Shown here piece by piece: positions 34,640-46,475 of a stretch of DNA of 64,000 nt. The stretch's first letter is position 1; each line of letters begins with the position of its first letter. Source of the DNA: Aquatica leii (lineage: Eukaryota > Arthropoda > Insecta > Coleoptera > Lampyridae); NCBI GenBank assembly GCA_035610365.1, contig CM069432.1, positions 276,743,482 to 276,807,481 on the forward strand, read 5' to 3'. A model generated the notes under the pieces. That model searched no databases and was not told the DNA's origin. It worked only from the letters and a program-made list of their open reading frames with translations. The position numbers and the translations under genes were made by a program.

Positions 34640-34970
34640 TAGAGACCATTATGAAAATGGATTAGTCCAAAGAATTGTGCATAGTCAAAAATATGCTTAG
34701 AAAATGTGTTATGGATAACATTGAGCCCCAATTAACATTATTTAACTACAGGAATACACCTAACAACGATATCATTGGTTCACCTCGTTTGATAAGCAGA
34801 AGAACCCTAACAACACTTTCAATGAACGTTCAGTCTGAGCTAGAAAAACTAAAAAACAAATAACAAAAGTATGGCAACAGAAATTCTAAAGGATCAGAAA
34901 CATTCAAAATTGATGGCTATGTAGATCACCGCAATTGAAAATCTGGACTACGGACAAGGAAGAATGCAGA
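34640..34970 (+). pseudogene. Ty3/Gypsy integrase C-terminal fragment
   Basis: CIVKNMLRKC, then LTLFNYRNTPNNDIIGSPRLISRRTLTT (34675-34863), is the segment after the integrase core in Gypsy elements, where the R-N-T-P and S-P...L-M-S-R-R-T words are conserved. A short stop-broken continuation follows. No LTR, RNase H or core catalytic residues are nearby. Confidence 0.65.
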
Positions 34971-35925
34971 AAAACCAGATAAGAAAACCAACTGCACGCT
35001 TGCTTAAAAAACATAAAATTGTGTCTGAATTAGCATTGGATCAAGTTTAACGAAGAAAGAAGACACTATCGTGAAAAAAACCTCACAGCCAAATCTTCAA
35101 CTAGTAAGATATCTTTTAATGAAAAAAAGGATATAACATAGACTAACAGTTATTAAAATAAAAGTTAAATCTTTCTTTCTTTATTTTTTTAAAGCAAATT
35201 TTTTGTTATAAGTTAATTTGTTCTATTTTTTTTTTAAATAATTTTATAATAATGTGTAATTTTAAATGTGCAAACTTTCTGATCAAAATAAATTATTTCT
35301 GATGACATAGTTGAACATTAGTTCAACTAATAAAGCAAATTTAGTATAACGTATAATTGCAATTAGTCCTTTTACTTTGATCTTTCAACAATAAACCGAA
35401 TCAAATTTGTTTGTTATTAATAATTACAATTAACTCGACGTTTGAAATAAATGTGACCTACTCAGTAATTTTCAATGTAGTAAATAACTAAATATACATT
35501 ATCGTCAAAAATAGGTAGTTTTATTTTTAAAAAATAATTGTTGGAAACTATCTAAATTCTACCAATAAATTAATTAGTTTTTATTAAATCTTGTTTACAT
35601 AATATTACTAACGCTTGATGTAAAAGAAAACGTTTATAAAAAAAAATATCGTCTATTGAATACACTTTTTTACGTAAATATTCGTTCGGTGGTGTAGTTA
35701 AATAATGGGCAAATAAAACACTAGAGTGAGTGATACTAGAAATCCACATAAAACTAAGTGTTCAAACTCAATTATTATATTAGAACGAGTGTGCGCCAGG
35801 GAAAGAAGTCATTTAAAAAACTTGAGATTTAGTTAAAATTAAAAAAATTATATCATAGTTAATGTCAAATTTGACAGATTTAGTAGTAAATGTAGTACCA
35901 ACATTAAACTTCTAGGGATTTCAAC
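34970..35925. other. AT-rich stretch, no gene seen
   Basis: A/T-rich sequence between the Gypsy scrap and the foldback element; nothing recognisable. Confidence 0.5.
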
Positions 35926-35930
35926 TATTA

Positions 35931-36889
35931 CACTATTAGTAGTATGATAAAGAAAAAATTTCTATTTCCCCTGTCACCCATATCCTGCTCTACTATCATA
36001 AGATAAATTTGCTGTATTTTTTAGGAATGTCAATTAAGAACAATGAAATATTTACTATTTTTGGTTTTTAAGTTGCCGTGAAAGAAATAATTCTTTTAAA
36101 ATTATGTATTGCACTCCATATACCTCATTAATTATAGTCATTCAGAGTTTATTGTATTAATAAAATATAGATTATTTAAAAAAAAAGTTAAACAAAAGAT
36201 CTTGGAGCTACATAAAAAAACTATTTATAAACTAGTTTCAATTCTCAATTCATATTTTACAATAAGTCCAAGAGGATATTTCCTAGCGTTACCATCTAAC
36301 ATAAAAATTGAAATATGTTTTAGTTGTTTTAGAGACGAAAAAACGACGACTGCAAGACTGCATCGACAAGGAAGTCATACTCATTATTAACAATCGTATG
36401 TTTAATTCAAATAAAAACAGGAAACGTGTAAAATGAGTTCTTTTTACTAGCTAGAATCAAATTTTTCTATTTCATGTTAGATGACAACACTAGCGAATAT
36501 CTTCTCGGATCTACTGTAAAATATGAATTGAGAATTGAAACTTATTGAAAAAGAGTTTTTTTACGTAGATGAATTTTTTTTAATAAATAATCTGTTTTAT
36601 TAATACGATAAAAACTGAATGAGTGATTACTGTATTGCACTGTAATGAGGTATATGGAGTGCAATACAAATTAGATTATTTCTTCCACGGCAACTGTATG
36701 TTCTCACTTTTTTAGACTATAACAGCGACTTAAAAACTAAAAATGGTAAATGAATATAAAGGTAAAATGCATTATTGTTCTTAATTGATATTTCTGAAAA
36801 ATACAATAAGAACGATTATTTATTGTATTATAGTAAAGCAGGATATAGCTGACAGGGGAAATATGAATTTTTTGTTTATCATACTAGTG
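35931..36889. mobile_element. Long foldback (inverted-repeat) element, about 960 bp
   Basis: The left arm (35931 to about 36310) is inverted at about 36465-36889, with a loop of only about 150 bp. Matching landmarks from outside in are CACTA..AGTATGATAAA, TTTCCCCTGTCA, ATATCCTGCT, ATCAATTAAGAACAAT-like, GTATTGCACTCCATATACCT, GTTTCAATTCTCAATTC, and GATATT..CTAG.GTT..CATCTAACAT. Arms differ by substitutions and small indels. Both tips begin CACTA. The 93-codon frame inside is formed by the arm itself and is unlikely to be a gene. It fits a foldback or long-TIR MITE. Confidence 0.8.
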
Positions 36890-36894
36890 ATGGT

Positions 36895-37025
36895 GCTTTA
36901 AGCCCCGCCCTTAAAAAACGTCATTTGTGTTAGTCATTATTTAAAACATTTATTATGATTGACTTTCTTTGACATTTCGACCAAAATGAGAGATTACAAC
37001 TTAACGTCAATAGCTTATAGTCACA
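36895..37025. other. Short spacer before the BEL LTR
   Basis: No feature seen. It does not resemble the Gypsy or Copia sequence that would be expected if the BEL element had simply inserted into the Gypsy copy to its right. Confidence 0.3.
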
Positions 37026-37584
37026 TGTTGTTAATAGGATTGTTTCGTGCTACCAAAAAATCTGTGATGTAGGCAATTATGGGCACATCTGTGTTGGTGC
37101 ATGAGGACCAGACTAATAAATAAAAACAAAAAATGTATATATTAACTATTGTATACAAAATAAATAGAAAAAAAAACCGTATTTTAAAATACTTCTCAGT
37201 TATGTAATTACTCAAAATATAAATAACCTAAATATATAAATGCCCTATGGAGAAACGCGTGTATTACTGGAATTACCGATGATAGATGTACGGCAGATAT
37301 AAAAATTTGTATCAAACACAGACCTTAAGAAAATTTTACATTGCATAAAATCGTTATGGTTAAAACATGGTCCTTCGAGTCGGATAATTTATCGGTTTTT
37401 GATGGCCATAGTTTGCTGAATACATTGACAAACTTTGAGTTGTAAGCATTTTGATATACTTGTCAGATGTCATCGGCAGGCATAGTTTTGTTTATGTATT
37501 TGACGTTGCTTAAATTTTTGGAAGATTGAAATTGTTGTTGCTTACATTTTGTAACATTGCATTTTCTGTGAAAAACCTTGATAA

Positions 37585-38340
37585 TTAAAATAATAGTTGG
37601 TAGATGCAGACACATCGTTAGATAAATTCGCAGACAACTGGAAAAATCTTTGTAATGTCATTGCATAGGTCGATGATGTCTTCTGGTCATTAGAAGTTAT
37701 TCACGCATCGTTACATACCAAAGTTGAAAATCGTCCTTCGTCACCATCAAACTCCGTTGTGTCAGGAGTATGTCTGGAGACAGATAGTCATACAAATCTA
37801 CATTTGCGTCGTATTCAACTTTCAAAATTTAATATTTCCTTGAAAGATTGGCCTATTTATTAAGGTTTGTTCACATCGTTGATACACCACAATAATTCGT
37901 TTCAAACAGAGAAATTTCAATAACTAATTTCTACCTTGTCAAAAAAAAAATTTGACCTTTGTCTGTCTCTAACGCAGATAATTATAAAATTGTATTTAAA
38001 ACATTAGTAGATCGTTACCAAAATAGTCACACTCTTGATTCATTCTATTGGCAGAATATAGCAAATGCACCCAAAGTTAGTTTGCAATCGCCCCAAACAC
38101 TACGAAATCTGTTGATTCATCAAATTGATCGTTAAGATTTTACCTTGTTTTATTTCCGGCTACAGAAAGTGGATTCTAACACTCGTCAATAATTTGAATT
38201 GTCTCATTCTCAAACTCAGGTTCCAACTTTTGAAATGCTAAGATATTTTTTTAGCCATCAATGTCGCTCTTTGGAAAGAAATTTGTTTAGTACTAGTAGT
38301 AGTTCATCAAATTTAGTAAAACCTCGTAGTGACCTTCAGA
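37585..38340 (+). pseudogene. BEL/Pao gag remnant
   Basis: Plus-strand frames read LRRIQLSKFNISLKDWPIY, LFTSLIHHNNSF..TEKFQ, then TLVDRY and YWQNIANAPKVSLQSP in another frame, and finally TFEMLRYFFSHQCRSLERN. These are, in order, the conserved blocks of Pao-type gag (F.G....W..F...F...I..N......KF.YL, and the closing CR.LE). At least three stops or shifts occur. Confidence 0.65.
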
Positions 38341-38689
38341 GTATTTCAAATTTAGTTGCGACGTAAAAAGACCCAAACCACAATTGTCGTTTGCTGTCAC
38401 GATCGACCAATCGTTGCAGTCTCGTTGTTCGTACCATAAGAAACAATCGCATTCCATTTATCGCTGGTCTTAAATCATATCCGCACAACTTTGTTTGAAG
38501 TGATTAAGTCCCACACATCAGGTTCAATTTTGCAGTTCAAAAACTACATTCGTTGTTGCATTTTTACAAAACCTTTTTTGAATCTCGCTGCTTCCAAAAA
38601 TCTTTGCATTCGGTGACACTTCTGTAGCTTTGACCTCCAGTAGGAGGCCCGCTAATAGTAGTCCACAATTACACTTCTAGCAACTGCTT

Positions 38690-38935
38690 GTTTTCATTAG
38701 AGAAGGTTTCAAATCTTTAGAGCATTTTGTGACCTAAGTAGTCAAATAAGGTTCATTACAGAGAATTGTCATAATCGTTTTGGTATCTCGTATATTCGTT
38801 CGTCAGGAGCAATCCTTTGCTTAGGCGATACAGTCATTAGGTCCGCTCTTGGACACAGTAACATTCGATCGGTAAGATTTTCAGACTCTACTTTATGCAT
38901 TCCAACGACAATAATTCGTAGTATTTGTTCAAAAT
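38690..38935 (+). pseudogene. BEL/Pao protease region remnant
   Basis: After a degraded zinc-knuckle zone, one plus frame reads ITENCHNRFGISYIRSSGAILCLGDTV, resembling the BEL protease segment that follows the catalytic D-S-G/A-S and contains FIT..C...L.I and the I.G.G block. The catalytic Asp itself is not clearly in frame. The long minus-strand frame over 38769-39077 is treated as a shadow. Confidence 0.35.
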
Positions 38936-39079
38936 TTCTAAGTGTAGCAATTCTTGCACAACCTCGGTTTGGAAACACAAATTTTGCATTCTCAACTAGA
39001 ACGTCGCCGGGAATATTGATTTTCTTTTTGGCCTCATTAGTCCTGTGGTTGGTAATGCCAAACATTGCCAAACTCACCC

Positions 39080-41430
39080 ATTCTTGTTTGTTGTCATTGC
39101 AAACATTTTAGGTCTACAGTGGCACGCCTTTATGGATTTGTTTTCATTCAGAATTAAACCATTTTGTCTACTTACATTTTTCGCAAACGATTAATACAGC
39201 ATCTGTGGCTTATAGGTTTAGATTGGGATACAGAGCCCGCTGACAATGTTTGCAATCATTTCTTGTAGAATCTCAAATTTCCTTGTTGTATAAAACCTTC
39301 GTCTTTCGTTCAGTGTTTATTGCATGCATTCTACGATGCGTCGGAGTGTCATTTATCTTCGGTTTGTGGATCAATATAATCAGGCTTTCGTTTTTTTTTT
39401 GTAATGGCAAAATTAAAAGTTGCGCCATTTAAAAAGTCACTCGCTGTTGCAGTCATTCTAAGGAGTTATAAACAGATCGTAGCCATGAAAGAAATAATCG
39501 CTTGGAGTGATTTGCAGGTAACTTTGGTATGGATACGGTCTTCGCCGCTTCATTGAAAGACCTTTATAGTTAACCGTGTCTCACACATCTGACAAATTGT
39601 TTCTCCTAGTTGGTGGCGTTACGTTCGTTGTGTGACAACTCGACCGATCTGCCTTTGCGTGGTCTTCTGCCAGAAGAGCTAGTCGCATGCTCTTTATAGT
39701 AAACAGGATGAAATTGCCTCCAGTAGAGAGAATTCTGACCAAAAGATAAAGCTGTTTCGTGGCCGCCAAAAACCACCTGTAAATTAAAGCACGCGGTATT
39801 TGCGGTACAAAAAGTTGGTACCGCAAGTTTTTCACTTTAATCGATTGTTATTAGTTGCCAGGTTCCAATGGAGGAGGTGGATAAAAGAAGATAAAAGAAT
39901 TTATTTTATTGAGATGAAGTAAAAAGAATATTCTTAGGTAAGCTAAATGCCCGATTGCGCCACCTTTTCTTGCAATTTAATATAACGTAATATGTCTAGG
40001 TAGGAGAAAAGGAGATCCTAGACCCGCAATCCCCCAAAGTACATTCCCAGATCAAAGATACCCAAAGTAAATAACAATTATTTGTTAAGAGAAATTTAAT
40101 TGAAGATAAAAAATGAGTATCTGCCGTTACGCCATTAGTATAATTTACATATACATAATAACAAAACAAATAAATCACAGTGCTAAAGCAGGTCTAAAAT
40201 AGACTCTGGAAGCAAATATGCTTTTACTAGATTAAAATACGCCGCCGCAATACAGTAAACGATAGCAAAATAAATACGTTACCGCAAGTAAAATTTTAAA
40301 CTGCCCGTAGATCTTGACGCCAAGCTTAAGACCGGTATAAATTAGTCGAAATTCATTTTACGACAGAATCACAATCCGACGCGTACTTCCAAATCTCTGA
40401 TAGTTACATTCCCGCACATTAATGATTAAAGTTTTGACATTTATAGTGAATAAACAAAATTGAACGAGAAAACCAATTTAGCAAATACACAGATATTACG
40501 TAATCAGTCCTTAATTCATTTGAATTAAGTTGTAACGTTGTTTAAAATTTTGACACAACGCAACCTAGCGCGATTGTAAGTCGGTAAATCCAAAGTGCTT
40601 GACCAGAAGAGGGTCGAGATAGTGCCGTATTCCCCGCTTGATTATGCCGGTGGAAACTTATATTATACATAAATACCTTTTCGGCCAAAAACTACCTAAG
40701 AAATACCCATTCGCACGTGGCACCACTTCAAAACTGATCCTCGGCGAATTCAAAGTACACAATAGGACGCCATCAGTAGAACTACACCACACAAGAGAAA
40801 TTGCACATTTGTTAATCCATAAGCAAACAAACGACTCGGTTAATCCATGAGAAGAAAGAAAGCTAAAACAACCAAAAATGGTTGGTACGTCGCAAACATC
40901 CACCACGTGTAAATACTAACCTACTCTATGGCTTTGGTTAGAAAATACGTCGTTCTACGAATACGACAATCGAGCGGATTTATTAGAGATTTCTAAAATG
41001 AAATCTGTCTTTACGTTAGATGACGATTGATGAGTGAAAACCTTATTTTCTTACCAATCCGTTTCGGCCACCTCCATAACAAACTCGTAAGACAAAATGA
41101 ACCGAGAACGTCCCTAGAAGGTCAACTACTATTGCGCCCTCTGCGTGCATAAAGTCAAGTTTTATTTTATTCGAGGTCGGATATCTCATACGGGCGATGG
41201 CAAAGTTGCCTATCCATCAGATGAAATAATGACGAAATACCAAAAATAGTCGTTGCAGATTAATTGCACAAAATTCAAAAAATTATTACATATTGTCTGC
41301 GATTTATCGCAAATTGTATTTACGTTAAAAACCATAATGTTTCAAGCAGACCCGAGTTGCATCAAGCATTCGTTTAGTATAAATAGTACAATTGAAGACA
41401 TTCCAAAGGGAATTCGAAAATTTTATTTTT
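39080..41430. other. Expected BEL RT/RNase H interval, no clear motif
   Basis: By position this should encode RT and RNase H. I found no YxDD or RNase H motif in any frame. A 70-codon plus frame (40638-40850) and flanking sequence do not look like BEL pol, so unrelated DNA may have replaced or interrupted this part. Confidence 0.35.
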
Positions 41431-41639
41431 TTTATTGTCTAATAACGGTGTGCCAATTTTGATTGTGAAGAGTACTTGTCTCGAAAATAAAGACTCTGGT
41501 ATATCAAAATTTTTGGATCATATCGGCTTGCCGAGTAATTCGTCGTTGTTTACCACATTGTCAATCCTGTTGGAGGACTCGACCCACTCTGCTTGTGCCC
41601 TCAATGGCAAAATTGTCTCCACTACTTGTGAATCGGTAA

Positions 41640-42490
41640 AAGCAATTAGTTGTGTTGAAGTCGATTATGTTGGTTCTTTTCCAAACTTTAATTCGAAACG
41701 ACGCGGTTCCTAAACCAACCAAAGCTTATTTGTGTTTATTTGTGTGCTTTGTTACCAAACCTCTGCACCTTAAAATAGTTTCAAATTTAACAAATGAGAC
41801 TTTTCTCGCTGCGCTACGTAGATCTTTCGCACGCAGCGGTCGCTGCAATCATATCTTCAGTGATTGTGACACCAACTTCGTCGGGGCCAACAAACAATGG
41901 GGTGCTAAATTCTAATTTGCAATAGACACTAAAGCGATTCAGTCGCATTGTAACTCTCCTTCCGCTCCACATTTCTGTGGGCTGTGGGAGAGCGGGATCG
42001 AATCTGTTAAAACTTATATTTTCCGGGTAATTGGAATCAAATTTCCATTTATGAGAAGTCGTGTAAATAAAGGCTAGTTCTCAATTCGCAACCTTTATGT
42101 AGTCTTAATTTAGATCCCAATGACTTGAGCGTGTTATCACATGGTCATTTTCTGACTTTAGAACCTTTAACGTCTGCAATTGACCCAGATTTGTCACATT
42201 AAAAATGACTCGTTTTTAGCGTTCGCAATTGTTACAAATAGTATACCAAGACTTTTGGGGCAGATGGAAAAATGAATACCTGCACACACTATATCAACGT
42301 AGAACGTGGGCAAAATAAAAAATGCTTGAGTCAATAGATATTAGCATTAATTAAAGACGAGTTGAGTCTCTACATGGGAGGATGGGCAGAATAGTTGAAT
42401 TGGATTATATTATTCGCGTGGCGACAATTCGTAGTGTTCAAAAATTGTCCAAGCGTCCTCTAGTATAGTTATGTCCGCTGCCTTTGCAGT
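41640..42490 (+). pseudogene. BEL/Pao integrase remnant
   Basis: Motifs in order: VDYVGSF at about 41662 (first catalytic Asp), then TKAYLCLFVCFVTKPLHLKIVSNL, FLAALRRSFARSG and FSDCDTNFVGANKQW (41652-41915), in which the second catalytic Asp lies in SDCDTNF (usual form SDNGTNF). Next come APHFCGLWESGIESVK with the final Glu, and stop-broken pieces including VTNSIPRLLGQMEK and CPLP near 42480, the usual C terminus. A frameshift separates the two halves at about 41700. Confidence 0.8.
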
Positions 42491-42814
42491 AACATTGCGT
42501 TATATTTAGTTGTTAGTTTAAAATATTGTTTAAGTTAGTTTTTGTTGGTGGTTATTCAGAATCACGGTTGCACTGTTAATTTTGATGGGCGCTGTGTATC
42601 GTGCTATGAAAAAACCTGTGATGTAGGCAATTATGCGTGCACGTGAGTTGGTGGTTGAGGACAATTATCATGTGCCACGTTTGGTGATTAGTTACGTTTG
42701 CCTTGTCGATACAATAATTAATAAATAAATGGCATTATAATAATTATTGTGTACTAAATATTTCTGCACTAACAAAATGCAACCGTATTTTAAAATACTT
42801 CGTAGTCACTTAGT

Positions 42815-43862
42815 AGAGCTACACTTCTTTGGATCACGAATGTACCATTATTCTTCCTTTCGACAACTTGAAATGGGCCATCATAAGTTGGATGTAATGG
42901 TTTTTTAATCATATCCTTACGAATAAAGACGTGACTACATGTTTGCAGATCCATTGGAATAAACATCTTCTTAGCAGAATGATCTGATGCAGGAAGTGCA
43001 ACCATGTTGTCGAAGTGTTGTCTTAAATCTTGCAGGAGTTCGTTTGGTGGAATTTCTTGCTTTTGTTGTTCGAAAAATTGGCCTGGTAATCTTAATGTTT
43101 ATCCATAAACCAATTCAGAACTTGTAGCTTTTAGATCTTCTTTAAATGCAGAACGTATTCCTAATAAGACAGTGCATCTATCCAGTTGCTTGTGTTGTAA
43201 CAAGTCAGTGCTGTTTTGACTTGACGATGTACTCTTTCCAGAATACCATTTGCTTGCGTATGATAAGCGGTTGTTAAGCACTGCTCAGATCCTAGTAATT
43301 TTGAAAGTGGGTCAAAAAGTTGACATTCAAACTGTCTCCCACGATCGGTTGTAATTCGTATTGGTATCCCGAAGCGTGCTATCTAGATGTGTAGGAAGGC
43401 TCTTGCTACGGTGATAGCTTCAATGTTTACAATTGGAATAACATCTATCCATCGGGTGTATCTGTCCACGCATGTCAAACAATATGTAAATCCCTGACAA
43501 CATGGTAATGGTCCGATTAGATCTAGGTGAACGTGGTCAAATCTACTTGTTGGTAAAGGAAATGTATAGTTTTGTGGATATGTGTGTTTATGTACTTTGC
43601 TTTTCTGGCATTGTATGCATGCTTTTGTCTAGTTTCTTACATTTGAATCCATTTTAGGCCATACATAGTGCTGCTTTACAAGCTTTATTCCAGATTTTGT
43701 CCCTGGATGTGCAAAATTGTGTAGTTTCTCGAAACATTGCTTTCGGAAAGGAGGTGTGAGATATGGTCGAGAAGTAGAAACATCACAATACAGTTTCACA
43801 TTGTCATCACCAAAGGTGAGGGTTTTCAGTTCCATGCCCGTTCTATTTGCAAGCAAATTTTC
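42815..43862 (-). pseudogene. Gypsy A integrase remnant
   Basis: The zinc-binding region (HNFAHPGTKSGIKLVKQHYVWP, then CIQCQKSK) is followed by HVHLDLIGPLP (first Asp), [13 protein letters not shown] (second Asp) and [14 protein letters not shown] (Glu), so all three DDE residues are visible although in different frames. The C-terminal YDGPFQVVERKNNGTF lies at 42915-42815 and is then cut off by unrelated sequence. At least five stops or shifts occur. Confidence 0.8.
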
Positions 43863-43866
43863 CAGT

Positions 43867-45336
43867 TCAATATCTGATTTTTTGGGATTCCGCTAATTGC
43901 TTATAATTCAGGTGCGGTTTTGCTACTAGAGCATCGACCCGAGACAAGTTATCAGCTACGACGTTTTCTAATCCACTAATATGCTGCAGGTTTATCGTAA
44001 GCTGCGATATGAAGTCTAGATAACGATGTTGTCGTGGAGAAGCCCTTTCCGGCTTTTGCTGAAAAGCATATATCAATGGCTTGTGATCGGTGAATAAAAC
44101 GAAATGTCGGCCTTCTACCTATGCCTGAAGCGTTTAACAGCTAAGTATGCAGCTAACAATTCCCTGTCATAGGTGCTGTACTTTGCTTGTGCTCGGTTTA
44201 GCTTCTGAGAATGAAAAGCAAATGGTTTCCACATATCCTTTTCAAGTTGCTGAAGGACAGCGCCCACAGCTTGATCAGAGGCATCAACTGCTATCGATAA
44301 CGGGGCTTCATGATTTGGATGTACCAGTAAGGTAGCTTCTGATGACGTTTCTTTTACGTCTTGGAAGGCGTTTTCTGATGTTTTGTCCCATTGGATGTCA
44401 TATTTACCTTTCTTTGTGTCTCTTAGCAATGAAGTTAATGAAACTAGCTTATCAGATGATTTTGGGATGAAACTTCTGTAAAAGTTTAACATTCCCAAGA
44501 ATCGACGTAAGCTCTCCACAGTTTTTGGCTTAAGCTCTATCCTGTCTTCTGGTGGACCTATTTCATTTGAGTTGATGTCATAACCAAGAAATTTGACTGA
44601 ACTTCTACCGAAGTGGCACTTGCTGGTATTTAAGATAATTCCATATTTGTTAAATCGTTCAAACAGTGTCTTTAGGTGTTACACATGATGTTCTTCATTG
44701 TCCGAAAACACAATAAGATCATCGATGTAAGGAAAACAAAATTCTAACCCTCGTGTAATCTGATCGATAAATTTTTGAAAAATTTGGGCAGCATTTCTTA
44801 GGCCAAAAGACATATACCGGTATTCGTATAAACCAAAAGGTGTAGTTATGGCGGTTTTCTTTATGTTTTTTTCAGCTAATGGTATTTGATGCTTAGCCTT
44901 TGCTAGGTCAATTAGAAAAAAAATAGATCTTCAAGAGCTGAGAGAAATCTTCTATATGCCGCACTGGATATTTATCTGGTATTGTTCTAGCATTAAGAGC
45001 TCTATAATCACCACACGGTCTAAGTTCACCATCTTTCTTGGGCACTAAATGTAGCGGTGAGCTCCAGCCACTCGAAGATGGACGCACTATACCTGTTTTT
45101 ACGAGGCTGTCGAATTCTGCCTTCGCTTCTTTAAACTTGTCAGGAGCAAACTTTCTTGGTCTACTGGAGACTGGTGGACCAGCTATAGTGTTAATATGAT
45201 GTATTGTTGAATGTCGCACTGTAGTACACGGCGATGTTGGCATGGTGATGCTAGGAAAATGTTCTAAAAGTTTTAGGTATTTGTCACTTATGTCACTCGT
45301 ATAAGTTTTTATGCAGGGTACATCTACATGACACAC
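43867..45336 (-). pseudogene. Gypsy A protease end, reverse transcriptase and RNase H
   Basis: An [10 protein letters not shown] protease C-terminal motif lies just upstream (about 45450). The frame 45336-44908 holds [32 protein letters not shown] and the RT block [18 protein letters not shown]. After a frameshift YMSFGLRNAAQIFQ and PYIDDLIVFSDN follow with the YIDD catalytic motif intact (about 44735). 44519-44115 carries FLGMLNFYRSFIP and SIAVDASDQAVGAVL (RNase H), and 44076-43867 FTDHKPLIYAF and ISGLENVVADNLSR. A few indels and one stop split the frame. Confidence 0.85.
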
Positions 45337-45601
45337 ATTACCACCACTCGTTAAACTTGTAACAGTATCTATAAGTTTACCGTTTTTTAAATCGACCGGA
45401 AGTTCATAATGTGAAAGAAAGTCTGCACCAAGTATCGCGTAACCTATATCAGGTATAATAAAGTCCCAGGTACATTCACGTCTTAAATATAAATTTAAGC
45501 ACTTAACATGTAGTCCATATACTTAACTTTATCGTCTTTGTTCGTAACGAAGAGACGGCATTGTTTTGCCTGTCCGTCTACTGCCGTCTCAATAGACAGA
45601 T

Positions 45602-46444
45602 CTACTCGTTTTTTTGGTAATTTCTAGGCATGGCGCACTTACGGGATTTGCTTCCAAACCGGTTATGATAAAAACAGAACTTTGGATTGTTCCTTGGCTT
45701 CCTTCTGGAACGTCTTCTTTGTTCGCATCGATTGCAGCTTCTTGACCGGCCATTTTGTTTTTCTAATTGCCCCAAACGACTTGAGATGGCGGCTAATTGG
45801 GTGGAGATGGCGCTAATATCGTAGACGTTGGTGGCGCTGGTATTGCTCACGTCTTTCGTTGCGGCTGCAGGCTCGGAGGCTACGGCGTTGCAAGATGGCA
45901 ATCCGGAGGTACAGCTTTTCGGGCATGTTTCCGACACCTGATCTGCTAGCTTGACTGCGGCATCGAGTGGTTGATCGCTGACGGTAGCGAGGATGGCTTG
46001 AGTGTACGGCGGCAATCTGCTGCTCCATATAGTTCTTAAAAATTTGTCAAGCACTGTATTACCTGCCAGGCCTCGAAGATGTCGCAGGAACTGACTTGGT
46101 TGCTTGTCTCCTAATTCTTCAAATTCTAACAATTGTTTGGTCTTTTCTTCTTGTGAGGTCGACAAACGTCTAATTAACTCCTCTTTAATTTTTATATACT
46201 TATCGGCGCTTGGTGGTGATACAATAATGTCCACTACTTCCGAAGCGTAACGCGCTTCAAGGTTACAGATTACGCAGTAGTATTTCTTTACATCTTCCGT
46301 TATATTGTTCAACGCCAACTGGCGTTTAACTTGAGCAAACCATGCTGCTGGTTGCGCTGACCCAAACGGTGGCAATTGCAAGGTAACGCGATCGGAACCG
46401 TTATTGGCATTGTTATTCGGCATGTTTGAAACGAAACTTTTCAC
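45602..46444 (-). CDS. Gypsy A gag
   Basis: An uninterrupted 280-residue gag. MPNNNANNGSDRVTLQLPPFGSAQPAAWFAQVK near the N terminus (Met1 or Met8 as start) and LSTSQEEKTKQLLEFEELGDKQPSQFLRHLRGLAG are hallmarks of a widespread arthropod Gypsy gag type (DUF7041-like region). The C terminus is basic (RRRSRRKPRN) and ends near a degenerate knuckle-like segment CFYHNRFGSKSRKC. Gag packages the element RNA. It is the only intact ORF in this copy; pol is dead. Confidence 0.8.
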   Translation of the reverse strand: MKSFVSNMPNNNANNGSDRVTLQLPPFGSAQPAAWFAQVKRQLALNNITEDVKKYYCVICNLEARYASEVVDIIVSPPSADKYIKIKEELIRRLSTSQEEKTKQLLEFEELGDKQPSQFLRHLRGLAGNTVLDKFLRTIWSSRLPPYTQAILATVSDQPLDAAVKLADQVSETCPKSCTSGLPSCNAVASEPAAATKDVSNTSATNVYDISAISTQLAAISSRLGQLEKQNGRSRSCNRCEQRRRSRRKPRNNPKFCFYHNRFGSKSRKCAMPRNYQKNE

Positions 46445-46460
46445 TTGCGTTTAAAGATCA

Positions 46461-46475
46461 CGTCGAGGTCACCAA
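46461..46475 (-). other. Gypsy A primer-binding site
   Basis: TTGGTGACCTCGACG on the minus strand, directly after the LTR end ...ACACTACA. It resembles the TTGGTGACCCCGACG sites of insect Gypsy elements. Confidence 0.65.

Larger units (their letters stand above)
37026..42812 (+). mobile_element. Decayed BEL/Pao LTR retrotransposon
   Basis: Direct repeats 37026-37207 and 42574-42812 flank BEL/Pao gag, protease and integrase remnants in plus-strand order. The repeats share CGTGCTA..AAAAA.CTGTGATG, TAGGCAATTATG and AACCGTATTTTAAAATACTT; the left one lacks about 55 bp present in the right. Both begin TGTT, as LTRs do. No clear primer-binding site follows the left repeat. Every domain has stops, so this is an old copy. 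The right LTR abuts a truncated Gypsy pol on the other strand. Confidence 0.65.

Noticed and set aside
36109-36390. 93-codon frame inside the foldback element
   Set aside because: It lies largely within the inverted-repeat arm, has no recognisable domain and is explained by the repeat.
38769-39077. 102-codon minus-strand frame
   Set aside because: It overlaps the plus-strand BEL protease region (ITENCHNRFGI, CLGDTV) and resembles no family; treated as a shadow.
39581-39835. 84-codon minus-strand frame that superficially recalls pol-like sequence
   Set aside because: It lies inside a plus-strand BEL element and lacks any RT or RNase H motif in order.
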